A DNA stretch of 64,000 bases from Bradyrhizobium lablabi (GCF_018129385.1 NZ_JAFCLN010000005.1:186001-250000), one strand, 5' to 3'; shown: positions 8,432-18,186, numbered from the stretch's first letter. The notes: generated by a model not told the origin, from the sequence alone. Numbers and translations are program-made.

Positions 8432-9528
8432 TACCCGTCCTCCTGGTACAGCAAGGCCAAGAAACCGGTGAGGCCACCCACGCAGACGGGCAACCACGCC
8501 GCAGCGATGGGGTGCATCAACTCAGCCTTGCTCAAATCTTCAGTTACTTTCGACAAAACGTAGAGCAGAAAGCCTGCGCCCACGCCACTTAAAACCATCT
8601 TCTGAACACCGCCCATCCGGAAGAAGCGAAGGCTCACGGAAGCGGCCAACATCACCATTGCAGCCAGCAAAAATGGCTGTGCGATGAGCTTGTGGTACTG
8701 AAGGCGGTAGCCGGCGGTGGCGAAGCCTGAACTCTCCGATGAGCGGATGTAGTTCGGTAGTTGCCAAAACGACACAGTTTCGGGGGTCGAAAAGCTGTTG
8801 CGGACCTGGGCCTGAGTCAGCGTTGTTGCAACGTAGAGGTTGTCTTGTTCAACCGGTGGTGAGTCCAGGAAGAATCGGCGCACGCCCTTGAACACCCAGC
8901 GGCCTTCCTCAAGGGCCGCTTCGCGAGCCTCGATTCGCTCCTTGAACTGCAACGCGGTATCGAATCGGAAAACCGTGAGGCCGGTCAGGCGGCCGCCCTG
9001 CTGCTCGCTGCGCGCCGCGTTGATGATCCACTGGCCCTCATTGTTGACCTGGTTGAGCCAGAAGCCGGAGGCATCCTGAACCCCGCCGCCGGGCGCGTTG
9101 CCGAACAGCTCGGCTTCCATCCTCTTGGACTGTTCGCGCAAATTGGCCGACATCGGATTGTAGGCGATAGTCGCCAGCACCCCGAGCACGATCGCGCTGC
9201 CAAGCGCCGGCGCAATAAACTGCCACGCCGAGACGCCGGCGGCACGCGCCACCACCAGTTCGAGCCGCCGCGACAGCGCGAGATAGCAGGTCATCGCGCC
9301 GATCAGCACGCAGAACGGCATCATTTTCTCGAGCAGTTGCGGCACGCGGTACAGCGACGTCAGCGCGACCGTGATCGCCGATGCCGAGACGAGGCCGGAG
9401 GTCTTGCGGACCATCTCGATGTAGTCGACCAGCACGAGCAGCAGGAAGATGCTGGCAAACACGCCCACCGCCGCGACCACGAAGCGGCCGGCGAAATAGC
9501 GCCCGAGCGTGTTGGTCATCATGCTCAT
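8431..9528 (-). CDS. lptG: LPS export ABC transporter permease LptG
   Basis: LptG pairs with LptF as the inner-membrane permease of the LptB2FG transporter that extracts LPS and pushes it to the LptA bridge. The 365-residue protein has the YjgP/YjgQ layout: three N-terminal helices (for example FVVAAVGVFASIFLLLVLVDY), a periplasmic beta-jellyroll domain from about 130 to 265, and three C-terminal helices. The start ATG at 9528 overlaps the lptF stop in ATGA (9525-9528). Further in-frame ATGs lie at 9522 and 9519. It ends in the one-base overlap with lptD, so permease and translocon are translated from one message. Confidence 0.95.
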   Translation of the reverse strand: MSMMTNTLGRYFAGRFVVAAVGVFASIFLLLVLVDYIEMVRKTSGLVSASAITVALTSLYRVPQLLEKMMPFCVLIGAMTCYLALSRRLELVVARAAGVSAWQFIAPALGSAIVLGVLATIAYNPMSANLREQSKRMEAELFGNAPGGGVQDASGFWLNQVNNEGQWIINAARSEQQGGRLTGLTVFRFDTALQFKERIEAREAALEEGRWVFKGVRRFFLDSPPVEQDNLYVATTLTQAQVRNSFSTPETVSFWQLPNYIRSSESSGFATAGYRLQYHKLIAQPFLLAAMVMLAASVSLRFFRMGGVQKMVLSGVGAGFLLYVLSKVTEDLSKAELMHPIAAAWLPVCVGGLTGFLALLYQEDG

Positions 9529-10694
9529 GCGGTGGCGGGCCGTCCAAATAGCCGCACCATGCGGACGTTGAACTTGTGGATCGCTTCGTTGAGCACCGGC
9601 GGTATCTCGACGACGATGCCGTTGACGATGATCAGCATGCCGCCGGCGGTCGCCAGCACCAGCATCAGGTATTGCACCGCTGCTGCCGCCGGATTTTTCA
9701 CGGTCATCACCGAACACGCGAATCCGATCATGCGCAGCCCGAACACGGCGAACACCGCGCAGCCGATCGCAAAACCGCGGCTCTGGCGCGTCGTGCGCGG
9801 CGTGCCGAGGAAGGCGAAGGTCAGCACTGCGAATGCGAAGGGATAGAGCGGCGCCAGGAATCGGTCGTGCAATTCGGCGCGGAACTGTCCCGTCAATTGC
9901 TGGTACACGGGATCGTCGGGCGAGGGGCTCATCAACTCCCACAGATAGCGTTCGCGAATCCCGAGCGTGACGTCGCGCCCGCTATTGGAGAACTTCGACA
10001 TGTCGAACGCGTAGCGGCCGAACGCCACCAGCGCCGGATCTTTCTTGCCCGCCTCGAATCGCTCGAGATTGCCGTCCTCGAGCACGAGATAGGAGCCGTT
10101 CTCGTTCTTCAGGATGGTGCCGTGGTCGGCGATGATGGTGACGCGTTCCTTCGGATCGCGGCGGTCGTCGACGAAGATGCCGGCGAGCACGCCGCCGGGC
10201 TGCCGCTCGCGGATCCGGATAGTGAGGTCCTTGTCGAGCTGGGCGAAGCGGCCGGGCTGCAGGATGTTGGTGAGGATGTCGGCGGTGATCTCGGCGTCCC
10301 ACTGCTTGATGCGGCGCATGCCGTCGGGGGCGAGATAGGCGGCGATGAACGCGACCGCCGCCGCCACCACGCAGGTGGCATAGAAGAACGGCAGGAACAG
10401 GCGAAAGGGCGAGAACCCCGCCGCGTTCATCACGATGATTTCCGAATCGGTCGCGAGCTTGTTCAGCGTGTGCGAGATCGCGATCATCAGGGCGATCGGC
10501 GAGATGATCAGGATCAGCGCCGGAATCACCAGGCTGGTGATGCCGAGGAAGGTGACGATGGTCTGGCCCTGGCTCGTCATCAGGTCGATGCCGCGCAGGG
10601 CCTGCGTAATCCAGATCACCCCGGTGAGACTGACCAGAACCAGCGCAAACGACGCCAGCGTCGTGCGGAATATGTATTTGTCGATCGACCCCAT
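9525..10694 (-). CDS. lptF: LPS export ABC transporter permease LptF
   Basis: The 389-residue partner permease of LptG, inner membrane. Hydrophobic helices lie near residues 10-35, 50-75 and 95-120. A periplasmic domain with the segment RIRERQPGGVLAGIFVDDRR follows, and then C-terminal helices including GFAIGCAVFAVFGLRMIGFAC. It is the first gene of the minus-strand lpt run and is divergent from pepA, so the promoter for lptF-lptG-lptD-surA-like-pdxA should lie in 10695-11040. The downstream junction with lptG is a four-base ATGA overlap. Confidence 0.95.
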   Translation of the reverse strand: MGSIDKYIFRTTLASFALVLVSLTGVIWITQALRGIDLMTSQGQTIVTFLGITSLVIPALILIISPIALMIAISHTLNKLATDSEIIVMNAAGFSPFRLFLPFFYATCVVAAAVAFIAAYLAPDGMRRIKQWDAEITADILTNILQPGRFAQLDKDLTIRIRERQPGGVLAGIFVDDRRDPKERVTIIADHGTILKNENGSYLVLEDGNLERFEAGKKDPALVAFGRYAFDMSKFSNSGRDVTLGIRERYLWELMSPSPDDPVYQQLTGQFRAELHDRFLAPLYPFAFAVLTFAFLGTPRTTRQSRGFAIGCAVFAVFGLRMIGFACSVMTVKNPAAAAVQYLMLVLATAGGMLIIVNGIVVEIPPVLNEAIHKFNVRMVRLFGRPATA

Positions 10695-11040
10695 CGCCTA
10701 CCGCACGGTCCCCGCAGCCCCACCTCGCAGCCCAATGGGCGGCAAGCGACCAATCCCTTGGAAGGAGGGATCCCCTTTGGTCGCGCCACCCTGTGTCAGG
10801 CCCAGTCTCTCACTACCATCCCTTTGATCCGTCAACAAAATGGCTGCCCCAAGGCACCCCTGCCATAAGGTTAATTATTCATCCGATGTGGCCCCTCGGC
10901 CACGGCGCGCTTGGCAGCGCCGCGGCCGGCAGGCCATAGTGCAGGCTTGACGGATCGAGCCCGCTGTCGAACACAGGATTCGCTTGTCTTTCGGTGGTAT
11001 TCCCGCCCGCCGCTCGCCTGACTTTTCGGAGGATTTTCTC
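10695..11040. promoter_or_regulatory. Divergent intergenic region lptF / pepA
   Basis: A 346-base gene-free interval between two divergent start codons, which must carry both promoters. The pepA start at 11041 is preceded by CGGAGGATTTTCTC. The stretch around 10860-10885 (AAGGTTAATTATTC) is the most A+T-rich part and a candidate core promoter. I see no convincing operator or riboswitch. Confidence 0.5.
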
Positions 11041-12546
11041 ATGACCGACGCCGTCAAGATCGGCTTCGTCCCGCTTTCCACTGCGCCCAAGGGCAGTCTG
11101 GTGGTGTTTTGCGACGATGGGTTGAAGCTCGGGCCGGCTACCCGCAAGGCGCTGGGGGCCGCGGCTGATACCATCAAGCGCGCGGCGGCGGCCAACCAGT
11201 TCAAGGGCAAAAGCGGTTCGGTTTTGGACATCCTGGCGCCTGACGGAATCAAGATTCAGCGCTTGATGGTGGTCGGCACGGGTAAATCCGACGGCCCGAA
11301 AGCGGCCGATTTCCTCAAGTTCGGGGGCGTGACGGCCGGACGGCTGAATGCGGCCAGCACGGCGGTGACGGTGCTGGCGGAATTGCCCGATGGCGCCATG
11401 AAGCCGGAGCAGGCGGCCGCGTTGGCGTCCGGCTTGCGCCTGCGCGCCTACAAGTTCGACCGCTACAAGACCAAAAAGAAAGACGGCGAGGACGCCGCCG
11501 TGCGCTCGGAGATTTCGCTCGCGGTCGAGGACGTCGGCGCGGCGCGCAAGGCTTTTGCGCCGGAAGATAATGTCGTCGACGGCGTGATCATCGCCCGCGA
11601 GCTCGTCAACGAGCCGCCGAACGTTCTCTATCCCGAGGAATTCGCCCGCCGCGCCGGCCAGCTCAAGAAGCTTGACGTCGACGTAGAGGTGCTCGACGTC
11701 AAGGCCATGACCAAGCTCGGCATGGGCGCGCTGCTCGGCGTTGCGCAAGGGTCGGCGCGGCCCGGCCGCATGGTGGTGATGCGCTGGGACGGCGGCAAAC
11801 GCGGCGACCAGCCGGTGGCCTTTATCGGCAAGGGCGTCTGCTTCGATACCGGCGGTATTTCGATCAAGGGCGCGGCCAGCATGGAGGACATGAAGGGCGA
11901 CATGGGGGGCGCTGCCTGCGTGGTCGGACTGATGCACGCGCTGGCGGCGCGCAAGGCCAAAGTGAACGTCGTCGGCGCCATCGGCCTTGTCGAGAACATG
12001 CCCGACGGCAATGCGCAGCGCCCGGGTGACATCGTCACCTCGATGTCCGGCCAGACCATCGAGATCATCAACACTGACGCCGAGGGCCGCCTGGTGCTGG
12101 CCGACGTGCTCTGGTACGTGGCGAAAAAATTCAAGCCGAAATTCATGGTCGATCTGGCGACGCTGACCGGCGCGATCATGGTCGCGCTCGGCACCGATCA
12201 TGCCGGCATGTTCTCTAACAATGACGAGCTGGCGGAGCGGCTCATCAAGGTGGGCCAGGAGACCGGCGAAAAAGTCTGGCGCATGCCGCTCGGTCCGGAA
12301 TACGACAAGCTGATCGATTCGCAATTTGCCGACATGAAGAACACCGGCGGCCGCCATGGCGGCTCGATCACGGCCGCGCAGTTCCTGCAACGCTTCGTCG
12401 ACGGCACGCCGTGGGCGCATCTCGACATCGCGGGCACCGCGATGGGCGCGCCGAAGACCGATATCAATCACAGTTGGGGGTCGGGCTACGGCGTCCGCCT
12501 GCTGGAGCGGCTGGTCGCGGACTACTACGAAACCAGGAAATCATGA
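11041..12546 (+). CDS. pepA: Leucyl aminopeptidase (M17)
   Basis: A cytosolic two-metal aminopeptidase that removes N-terminal residues during peptide turnover; in some bacteria PepA also binds DNA. The 501-residue protein carries the family signature NTDAEGRL at 344-351 and the metal/catalytic segment [19 protein letters not shown] with K, D and D ligands upstream of it. The ATG at 11041 has GGAGG eight bases before it; the frame is open upstream to 10984 but without such a signal. The stop overlaps the next start in ATGA, and the pepA-holC pair is a common proteobacterial arrangement. Confidence 0.97.
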   Translation: MTDAVKIGFVPLSTAPKGSLVVFCDDGLKLGPATRKALGAAADTIKRAAAANQFKGKSGSVLDILAPDGIKIQRLMVVGTGKSDGPKAADFLKFGGVTAGRLNAASTAVTVLAELPDGAMKPEQAAALASGLRLRAYKFDRYKTKKKDGEDAAVRSEISLAVEDVGAARKAFAPEDNVVDGVIIARELVNEPPNVLYPEEFARRAGQLKKLDVDVEVLDVKAMTKLGMGALLGVAQGSARPGRMVVMRWDGGKRGDQPVAFIGKGVCFDTGGISIKGAASMEDMKGDMGGAACVVGLMHALAARKAKVNVVGAIGLVENMPDGNAQRPGDIVTSMSGQTIEIINTDAEGRLVLADVLWYVAKKFKPKFMVDLATLTGAIMVALGTDHAGMFSNNDELAERLIKVGQETGEKVWRMPLGPEYDKLIDSQFADMKNTGGRHGGSITAAQFLQRFVDGTPWAHLDIAGTAMGAPKTDINHSWGSGYGVRLLERLVADYYETRKS

Positions 12547-12995
12547 CCGAGGTCCTGTTCTACCATCTTCAGAACATGTCGCTCGAGAGCGTGTTGCCGC
12601 CTCTGCTCGAGAAATCGCTCGGTCGCGGCTGGCGGGTGGTGGTGCAATCGACCTCGCAGGAACGCGCCGACGCGCTGGACGCGCATTTATGGACCTACAG
12701 CGATGATTCGTTCCTGCCGCATGCGACCTCGCGCGTGGCCGATGCGCAGGACCAGCCGATTATCCTCTCGGTCGAGGAGGACAACCCGAACAGCGCCAAT
12801 GTGCGCTTTCTGGTCGACAATGCCGCCATGCCGGCGGATGCCGAGACTTATGAGCGGGTGGTGCTGGTCTTCAACGGCGATGACGGCGATGCGCTGGCGG
12901 CGGCGCGAGCGACCTGGAAGGATTGCAAGTCGCGTGGCTTTGATGTGACCTATTGGCAAGCCGACGAGCGCGGCCGCTGGCAGCGCCGGGATTAG
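12543..12995 (+). CDS. holC: DNA polymerase III chi subunit
   Basis: The chi subunit of the clamp-loader complex, which links the replisome to single-strand-binding protein. The 150-residue protein begins [24 protein letters not shown] and contains the typical [14 protein letters not shown] block, followed by PIILS. These match HolC. It starts inside the pepA stop codon (ATGA at 12543-12546), so it is translationally coupled to pepA. No psi subunit gene is visible nearby. Confidence 0.93.
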   Translation: MTEVLFYHLQNMSLESVLPPLLEKSLGRGWRVVVQSTSQERADALDAHLWTYSDDSFLPHATSRVADAQDQPIILSVEEDNPNSANVRFLVDNAAMPADAETYERVVLVFNGDDGDALAAARATWKDCKSRGFDVTYWQADERGRWQRRD

Positions 12996-13129
12996 CGATC
13001 AGTCGGAATTAATGATAATCTTCACTTTCTTCGACTAACCTTCTGGCCGGCCACGGTCGTGCCGCAAAAGGATGTTCGGACAATTGCTTAGGGCCCGGGC
13101 GGGCCTTCCGGGTGGGAACTGAGTACATC

Positions 13130-13672
13130 GTGCCAGACGGGATCTTTGCTTCGAAACGACTGCTCGCGTTGTGTGCGCTGGCGCCGCTGATGGCGGGCTG
13201 CTCGAGCGGCACCGACCTGTTTTCAAAGGATGCGGAGTGGTTCTCGCGTTCGGGCCGCGTGTTCATCCGCAACGTTTCGATCGAGACGCCGCCGCTCACG
13301 CCCGAGCAGGCCGTTCGGCCGGACGATCTCGTGAGCGCTGACGGGGCTTGCCCCGGCATGGCGCCCGGCCCGGGCGATGCCAATGCATTGGCGAACGGCA
13401 CCGAGAACGCGCCGCCGCCGGCTGGCGGAACGGTGGCGTTGGGCCATACCGAATGCGACGTCGTGCGCGGCATCGGCGCGCCTGACAATGTCAGCCTGTC
13501 CAACAATCCGCGCGGCGACCGCGTGGCCGTCGTGACCTATTCCCGCGGCGCACGTGCCGGCATCTACACGTTCACCGGGGGCCGGCTGAGCTCGGTCGAA
13601 CGCGGACCGGAGCCGGTGGCGCAGCCGAAGACGGCAAAGCCGAAGCCGAAGAAGAAACCGGCGGCGACGTAA
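13130..13672 (+). CDS. Putative lipoprotein with BamE-like C-terminal segment
   Basis: A predicted lipoprotein of about 180 residues: a hydrophobic stretch (RLLALCALAPL) ends in the lipobox LMAGC. A linker rich in Pro, Gly and Ala leads to a segment reading GHTECDVVRGIGAPDNV and then YSRGARAGIYTFTGGRLSSV. This recalls the SmpA/OmlA (BamE) pattern G-x-T-x-x-x-V-x-x-x-x-G-x-P; that resemblance is inference. The tail is Pro/Lys-rich. No ATG is available; GTG at 13130 or GTG at 13112 are both possible and I prefer the shorter. Function not established. Confidence 0.75.
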   Translation: MPDGIFASKRLLALCALAPLMAGCSSGTDLFSKDAEWFSRSGRVFIRNVSIETPPLTPEQAVRPDDLVSADGACPGMAPGPGDANALANGTENAPPPAGGTVALGHTECDVVRGIGAPDNVSLSNNPRGDRVAVVTYSRGARAGIYTFTGGRLSSVERGPEPVAQPKTAKPKPKKKPAAT

Positions 13673-13688
13673 GTTCCGCGCGCGCGAT

Positions 13689-13777
13689 CTAGCCGGCGGC
13701 TTCGTCCGACTGCGTGCCGGCTTCCAGCCGGGCTTCCTCGGCCCGCTGCACCGCGTCGGCGGCGCGCGGCCTGGCCG
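13689..13777 (-). pseudogene. Detached duplicate of the ABC-F gene 3' end
   Basis: On the minus strand this stretch encodes AADAVQRAEEARLEAGTQSD and then EAAG before a stop. The 3' end of the ABC-F gene at 15010 encodes AADALQRAEEAWLEASTQSD and then ATAN. The two copies match at most nucleotide positions over about 80 bases, then diverge. This copy has no upstream ABC-F sequence and runs into the small gene at 13778. It is therefore a fragment, either a displaced original 3' end or a partial duplication. Confidence 0.75.
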
Positions 13778-14164
13778 TCAATAACGAGGCTCCCGATCGT
13801 AAAATTTTGTGAAGGCTTGATCGCGCACCATAAAGATCGACACCTGAGCAAAGCCATCCGTTCGATCCGGAGAGCCGGGTTTCCATTCGCGGAAAAAATC
13901 TTTCGTGGTCTGGCGAAATTTATCCAGTTGCTCAGGACAAGAGATTTCCAGCCCTTTCCAAGCTTCTTCTCTGGACTGCTGAGCTCTCTTTGCCTGGTCC
14001 ACCTGGGCGTACAAGCAGTCGTAATATTCCGCTTCAGCCTTTTGCTTGAGCCCGGATTTTTCTCCAGTTGTCTTAGTGACTTGGTTTTCGGCAAGAACGG
14101 GCTGCATGTCCGACATCGCGATCAATGCCGCAAACAGACTCATACTAACCTTGTTACCCAGCAT
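13778..14164 (-). CDS. Small exported protein of unknown function
   Basis: A predicted 128-residue secreted protein. The signal peptide runs from MLGNKVSMSLFAALIAMSD to a cleavage site near PVLA-E. The mature part is hydrophilic with two cysteines (YYDCLYAQVDQAKRAQQSRE, then LEISCPEQ) that could form a disulphide, and ends YDREPRY. I do not recognise a family. The ATG at 14164 begins the signal peptide; the frame continues upstream to 14299 without protein-like features. It lies in the segment between the two ABC-F 3' ends. The region just upstream is noticeably less G+C-rich, which fits acquired DNA. Confidence 0.65.
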   Translation of the reverse strand: MLGNKVSMSLFAALIAMSDMQPVLAENQVTKTTGEKSGLKQKAEAEYYDCLYAQVDQAKRAQQSREEAWKGLEISCPEQLDKFRQTTKDFFREWKPGSPDRTDGFAQVSIFMVRDQAFTKFYDREPRY

Positions 14165-14864
14165 GCGCTTTGGTCTCTTGCTGCAAGCTTCCACGACCCC
14201 GAAACACCGTAGCTCCCGTCGTTCCGCCCTACAAGGGATTGATAATTTGCAAGGTGCGATCGGCCGCGGAATCATTACGGTGACAGTGCTGGACTGCACT
14301 CAATTGCCGCGCGAAATCTGCCGCACGTTAGGTCAAAATGTGACTACCCTTCGGGCCAAAAATTGACTTCCGATTTTCGGAAGTAATGTCAAGCCCCGGA
14401 ATAAAAAATATTCCGCTGGTGATTTCGGCAAATCAGAATCCCAGCCGTCTCATCCCCGAGGAGGGGCGTTGGCCATCGTCACCACACGTTGGGATGGGAT
14501 TGCGGTGGACGCCTTGGTTCGGCAGACGACCGGACAAGGGCGTACGGCGAAGTCGTGTGGTCCTGGCGCCGCTATGCAGGCGCTAAGTCTTGCGGAGCAA
14601 TCCGCTGATGACGGTGACAACAAAGCGCTCTCACCGGGGAGATCACGTTATAAGCCGTAAAGCCATTGCGCAGGGGATGCCGGCGTGTTCACCGCTTCAC
14701 CTGTATGCTCGTGTGCGCCTTTTTTGCTTGCGCAATTGGCACACGAGACCGCGGGTGCAGCGCGCACCCGGCATTCCCTGCTCCCTCTATGTCGAAGAGG
14801 GATAGCGAGATCGAATAACTCGGGCTGAAAGCGAGCCGCGAGAGTGAGGGCGCATGTCTCTCCC
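14165..14864. repeat. Gene-free repeat-rich segment
   Basis: About 700 bases in which I see no credible gene. From about 14460 it contains blocks (GGGGCGTTGGCCATCGTCAC, CTGTATGCTCGTGTGCGCC, GGCACACGAGACCGCGGGTG, GCAGCGCGCACCCGGCATTC) that I recall as an interspersed repeat seen in many Bradyrhizobium genomes. That identification is from memory. No transposase or terminal inverted repeats are evident. Confidence 0.55.
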
Positions 14865-14950
14865 CGTCATTGCGAGCGAAGCGAAGCAATCCAGCTTTGC
14901 CGCAGCAAGAAAGCTGGATTGCTTCGTCGCAAGTGCTCCTCGCAATGACG
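14865..14950. repeat. Large imperfect palindromic repeat
   Basis: The left end CGTCATTGCGAGCGAAGCGA is answered by a right end GCTCCTCGCAATGACG. Inside, AAGCAATCCAGCTTT pairs with AAAGCTGGATTGCTT. The whole can fold into one long hairpin. This is a widespread extragenic palindrome in alphaproteobacteria as I recall it. It lies close to the 3' end of the ABC-F gene. Confidence 0.8.
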
Positions 14951-15009
14951 ACGTCAAAACAAAAGCCGGAGCCTCGTTCCAATTCAATCTGAACGGAAAA
15001 AGCTCCAGA

Positions 15010-16875
15010 CTAATTCGCCGTTGCATCCGACTGCGTGCTCGCTTCCAGCCAGGCTTCCTCCGCCCGCTGCAACGCGTCGGCCGCGGCGGCGCGGGCCTTT
15101 GCGAGCTGCGCAGCCTGCTTCGGGTCGCGCGTAAAAATATCGGGCAGCGCCAGCGCGGTGTCGATCTTTTCGATGATGCCGGTGATGCGCGCGATCTCGG
15201 CCTCCGCATTGGATATCTGCTGCTTGAGCGGGATGCGCCTTTCGCTGCGGACGCGCTGCGGCTTGTCGCGCTCGCCGGCCTCGCGCTCGCGCGGCGCGGT
15301 CCGCACGCCGTTCGCCGACAGCACCATGCGCCGGTAATCTTCGAGGTCGCCGTTATAGCTGGAGACGGTGCGGTCGGCGACCACCCACAGCCGGTCGGCG
15401 CAGGCTTCGATCAGATAGCGGTCGTGCGAGACCATGATCACGGCGCCGGGGAATTCGTTGATCGCCTCCGCCAACGCCGCGCGGCTGTCGATGTCGAGAT
15501 GGTTGGTCGGCTCGTCCAGGATGATCATGTTGGGGCCGAAGAAGGTCGCAAGCCCCAGCAGCAGCCGCGCCTTCTCGCCGCCCGACAGACTCTTCACCAG
15601 CGTGTCCGCAGCCTTGCCGGAAAAGCCGATCGCGCCGGCACGGGCGCGGACCTTCGATTCCGGCGCATCCAGCATCAGCCGCCGGATGTGATCGTAGGTG
15701 GAGGCTTCCAGATCGAGCTCGTCGACCTGATGTTGCGCGAAATATCCGACGAGGAGCTTTTCGGCGCGGGTGACGTGGCCGGAGAACGGCGCAAGCTTGC
15801 CGGCGAGCAGTTTCACCAGCGTCGACTTGCCGTTGCCGTTCGCGCCGAGCAGCGCGATGCGGTCGTCGTTGTCGATGCGCAGCGTTACACGGTTGAGCAC
15901 GGGCTTGGCTGCATCATAGCCGACCGAGACATTGTCGACCGCGATGATCGGCGGCGACAGCGTCCTTTCCGGCGTCGGGAACGAAATCTCGTGCACGTCC
16001 TGCGTCACCAGCGCAGTGACCGGCTTCATCCGCTCCAGCATTTTGACACGCGATTGGGCTTGCCGCGCTTTCGATGCCTTGGCCTTGAAGCGGTCGACGA
16101 ACGCCTGAAGGCGCTTGCGCTCGTCGGCTTGCCGCTTGGCGTGCTTGGCGTCGAGCATCTCGCGCATCGAACGTTGTTCCTCGAACGAGGAATAGTTGCC
16201 CTTGTAGAGCGTCAGCTTGCCGTTACTGAGATGCAGGATCTGGTCGACCGACGTGTCGAGCAGGTCGCGGTCGTGGCTGATCACGATCACCGTGCGCGGG
16301 TAGCTCGAAAGATGATCCTCCAGCCACAGCGTGCCTTCGAGGTCGAGATAGTTGGTCGGCTCGTCCAGCAGCAACAGATCGGGAGCTGCGAACAGCGTCG
16401 CCGCCAGCGCGACGCGCATGCGCCATCCGCCGGAAAATTCCGAGCACGAGCGCGCCTGGTCGGCGGTGGAGAAGCCGAGGCCGGACAGGATCGCGGCGGC
16501 GCGGGCAGGGGCCGAATGCGCGTCGATATCGACCAGCCGGGTCTGGATCTCCGCGATACGGTGCGGGTCGTGCGCCGTCTCGGCCTCGCGCAGCAGCGCA
16601 TCGCGTTCGAGATCGGCTTTGAGCACCACATTGAGCAGGCTTTCCGGCCCGTCCGGCGCTTCCTGCGCCAGCGAGCCGATGCGCCAGCGCGGTGGAAGCG
16701 CGATGCTGCCGCTCTCGATCGGAAGGTCGCCGCGGATCGCATGAAACAGCGTCGATTTGCCGACGCCGTTGCGGCCGACAAAGCCTACCCGCGCGCCGGG
16801 CACGATCTGCACGGAACTCTGGTCGATCAGCAGCCGTCCGGCGATCCGGATCGAGATGTCGTTGATGGAAAGCAT
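15010..16875 (-). CDS. ABC-F family ATPase (Uup/YheS-like)
   Basis: A soluble twin-cassette ATPase of 621 residues with no membrane domain. ABC-F proteins bind the ribosomal E site and affect translation. Cassette 1 has Walker A GRNGVGKST (34-42), signature FSGGWRMR (148-154) and Walker B LLLLDEPTNYLD. Cassette 2 has Walker A GANGNGKST (344-352), signature LSGGEKAR (430-437) and IILDEPTNHLD. A charged coiled linker with the ABC-F-type interdomain helices spans about 225-300, and a coiled-coil-prone tail spans 540-621. Its last 25-30 codons are duplicated at 13689. Which ABC-F subtype it is cannot be settled here. Confidence 0.95.
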   Translation of the reverse strand: MLSINDISIRIAGRLLIDQSSVQIVPGARVGFVGRNGVGKSTLFHAIRGDLPIESGSIALPPRWRIGSLAQEAPDGPESLLNVVLKADLERDALLREAETAHDPHRIAEIQTRLVDIDAHSAPARAAAILSGLGFSTADQARSCSEFSGGWRMRVALAATLFAAPDLLLLDEPTNYLDLEGTLWLEDHLSSYPRTVIVISHDRDLLDTSVDQILHLSNGKLTLYKGNYSSFEEQRSMREMLDAKHAKRQADERKRLQAFVDRFKAKASKARQAQSRVKMLERMKPVTALVTQDVHEISFPTPERTLSPPIIAVDNVSVGYDAAKPVLNRVTLRIDNDDRIALLGANGNGKSTLVKLLAGKLAPFSGHVTRAEKLLVGYFAQHQVDELDLEASTYDHIRRLMLDAPESKVRARAGAIGFSGKAADTLVKSLSGGEKARLLLGLATFFGPNMIILDEPTNHLDIDSRAALAEAINEFPGAVIMVSHDRYLIEACADRLWVVADRTVSSYNGDLEDYRRMVLSANGVRTAPREREAGERDKPQRVRSERRIPLKQQISNAEAEIARITGIIEKIDTALALPDIFTRDPKQAAQLAKARAAAADALQRAEEAWLEASTQSDATAN

Positions 16876-16984
16876 GCGGCCTTGTCACCGGAGCCGCGCG
16901 CAAAGGCAACCCGTTTGTTCAATCAAATGATGCATCGCCTTGCCAGATAATGATTTTCCAACTATGGCATGTGCGTCATCAAGA

Positions 16985-17060
16985 GTTGAGCTGACGCTCA
17001 ACGCCAACCTGCTCCCGGGCAAGGTGGTTGTCCCCTTCAAAGGGGAGATGCGGCCGGTCC
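16985..17060 (+). promoter_or_regulatory. Two small hairpins in the leader of ltaE
   Basis: GTTGAGC/GCTCAAC (about 16985-17001) and CCCCTTCAAAGGGG (about 17031-17044) form two short stem-loops within 150 bases upstream of the threonine aldolase start. No T-run or known riboswitch consensus is seen. Any regulatory role is speculation. Confidence 0.3.
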
Positions 17061-17139
17061 GGCAACCAAACGGGATAGCGCCGCACGTTGCGTCAGTTTT
17101 GCCTTTGACGGCGAACAGGAACCCAGGGCGGTGCGGCAA

Positions 17140-18186
17140 ATGAACAATCCCCAGCAATTCGCGAGCGACAATTATTCCGGCATCTGTCCCGAAGCCTTCG
17201 AGGCGATGCGCGAGGCCAATTTCGGCCACGCGCCGGCCTACGGCGAGGACCTATGGACGGCGAGGGCGGCGGACGCTTTTCGCAAGCTGTTTCAAACGCC
17301 TTGCGAGGTGTTCTTCGCCTTCAACGGGACCGCGGCGAATTCGCTCGCGCTGGCGGCGCTCTGCCAGTCCTATCACAGCGTGATCTGCGCCGACACGGCA
17401 CATGTCGAGACCGACGAATGCGGTGCGCCGGAATTCTTCTCCAACGGCTCCAAATTGCTGGTGGCGCCCTGCGCCGGCGGCAAACTGACACCGGAGGCGA
17501 TCCGGTCGATCGCGACCAACCGCAGCGACATTCATTTTCCGAAGCCGCGCGTGGTGACGGTAACGCAGCCGACCGAGACCGGGCAGGTCTACAGCCTCAC
17601 TGAGCTACGCGCGATCTCAGCCTGCTGCCGGGAGCTCGGTCTCAGCCTGCACATGGATGGCGCGCGCTTTGCCAATGCCTGCGCGAGCCTTGGGTGCAGC
17701 CCGGCCGACATGACGTGGCGCGCCGGCGTCGATGTGCTGTGCTTTGGCGGCACCAAGAACGGCATGGCGGTGGGGGAGGCCATTTTGTTCTTCGATGCAA
17801 AGCTGGCGGAAGATTTTGACTATCGCTGCAAGCAGGCAGGGCAACTGGCCTCCAAGATGCGCTTCCTGTCTGCACCGTGGATCGGCATGCTCGAATCCGG
17901 TGCGTGGCTTCGCAATGCGCAGACCGGCAACGAATGCGCGAGGCGCCTGGCGACACAGATCGGCGGATTGCCGGGTGTGGAAATCATGTTTCCGGTAGAA
18001 GCCAATGCGGTGTTCGTCCGCATGGCGGAGGCAAAGCTCGCGGCGCTTCGCGCGCGCGGCTGGCAGTTCTATACCTTCATCGGAGGTGGCGCCCGTTTCA
18101 TGTTCGCCTGGGATGCGCGGCCCGAACGCGTCGACGAGCTGGCGGCCGATATCGGCCGGATCGCGAAAGATGGCGCGAGCAGCTAG
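17140..18186 (+). CDS. ltaE: Low-specificity L-threonine aldolase
   Basis: A PLP-dependent aldolase of fold type I that splits L-threonine or allo-threonine into glycine and acetaldehyde. The 348-residue protein has the PLP lysine in FGGTKNG (K206), the HMDGAR segment (171-176) that holds the cofactor aspartate, and FNGTAAN (61-67) for phosphate binding. The N-terminus FASDNYSGICPEAFEAM is typical. I prefer ATG 17140; a GTG at 17131 is in frame and would add three residues. The 3' end overlaps the convergent small gene by four bases. Confidence 0.93.
   Translation: MNNPQQFASDNYSGICPEAFEAMREANFGHAPAYGEDLWTARAADAFRKLFQTPCEVFFAFNGTAANSLALAALCQSYHSVICADTAHVETDECGAPEFFSNGSKLLVAPCAGGKLTPEAIRSIATNRSDIHFPKPRVVTVTQPTETGQVYSLTELRAISACCRELGLSLHMDGARFANACASLGCSPADMTWRAGVDVLCFGGTKNGMAVGEAILFFDAKLAEDFDYRCKQAGQLASKMRFLSAPWIGMLESGAWLRNAQTGNECARRLATQIGGLPGVEIMFPVEANAVFVRMAEAKLAALRARGWQFYTFIGGGARFMFAWDARPERVDELAADIGRIAKDGASS

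Noticed and set aside
14165..15009. Insertion sequence or transposon between the two ABC-F ends
   Set aside because: No transposase frame, no clear terminal inverted repeats and no direct target duplication can be seen, so I list only repeats and a duplicated gene end.
14854..16950. Plus-strand open frame of 698 codons
   Set aside because: Antisense to the ABC-F gene, starts inside the large palindromic repeat, with arginine-rich composition and no domains. A shadow frame.
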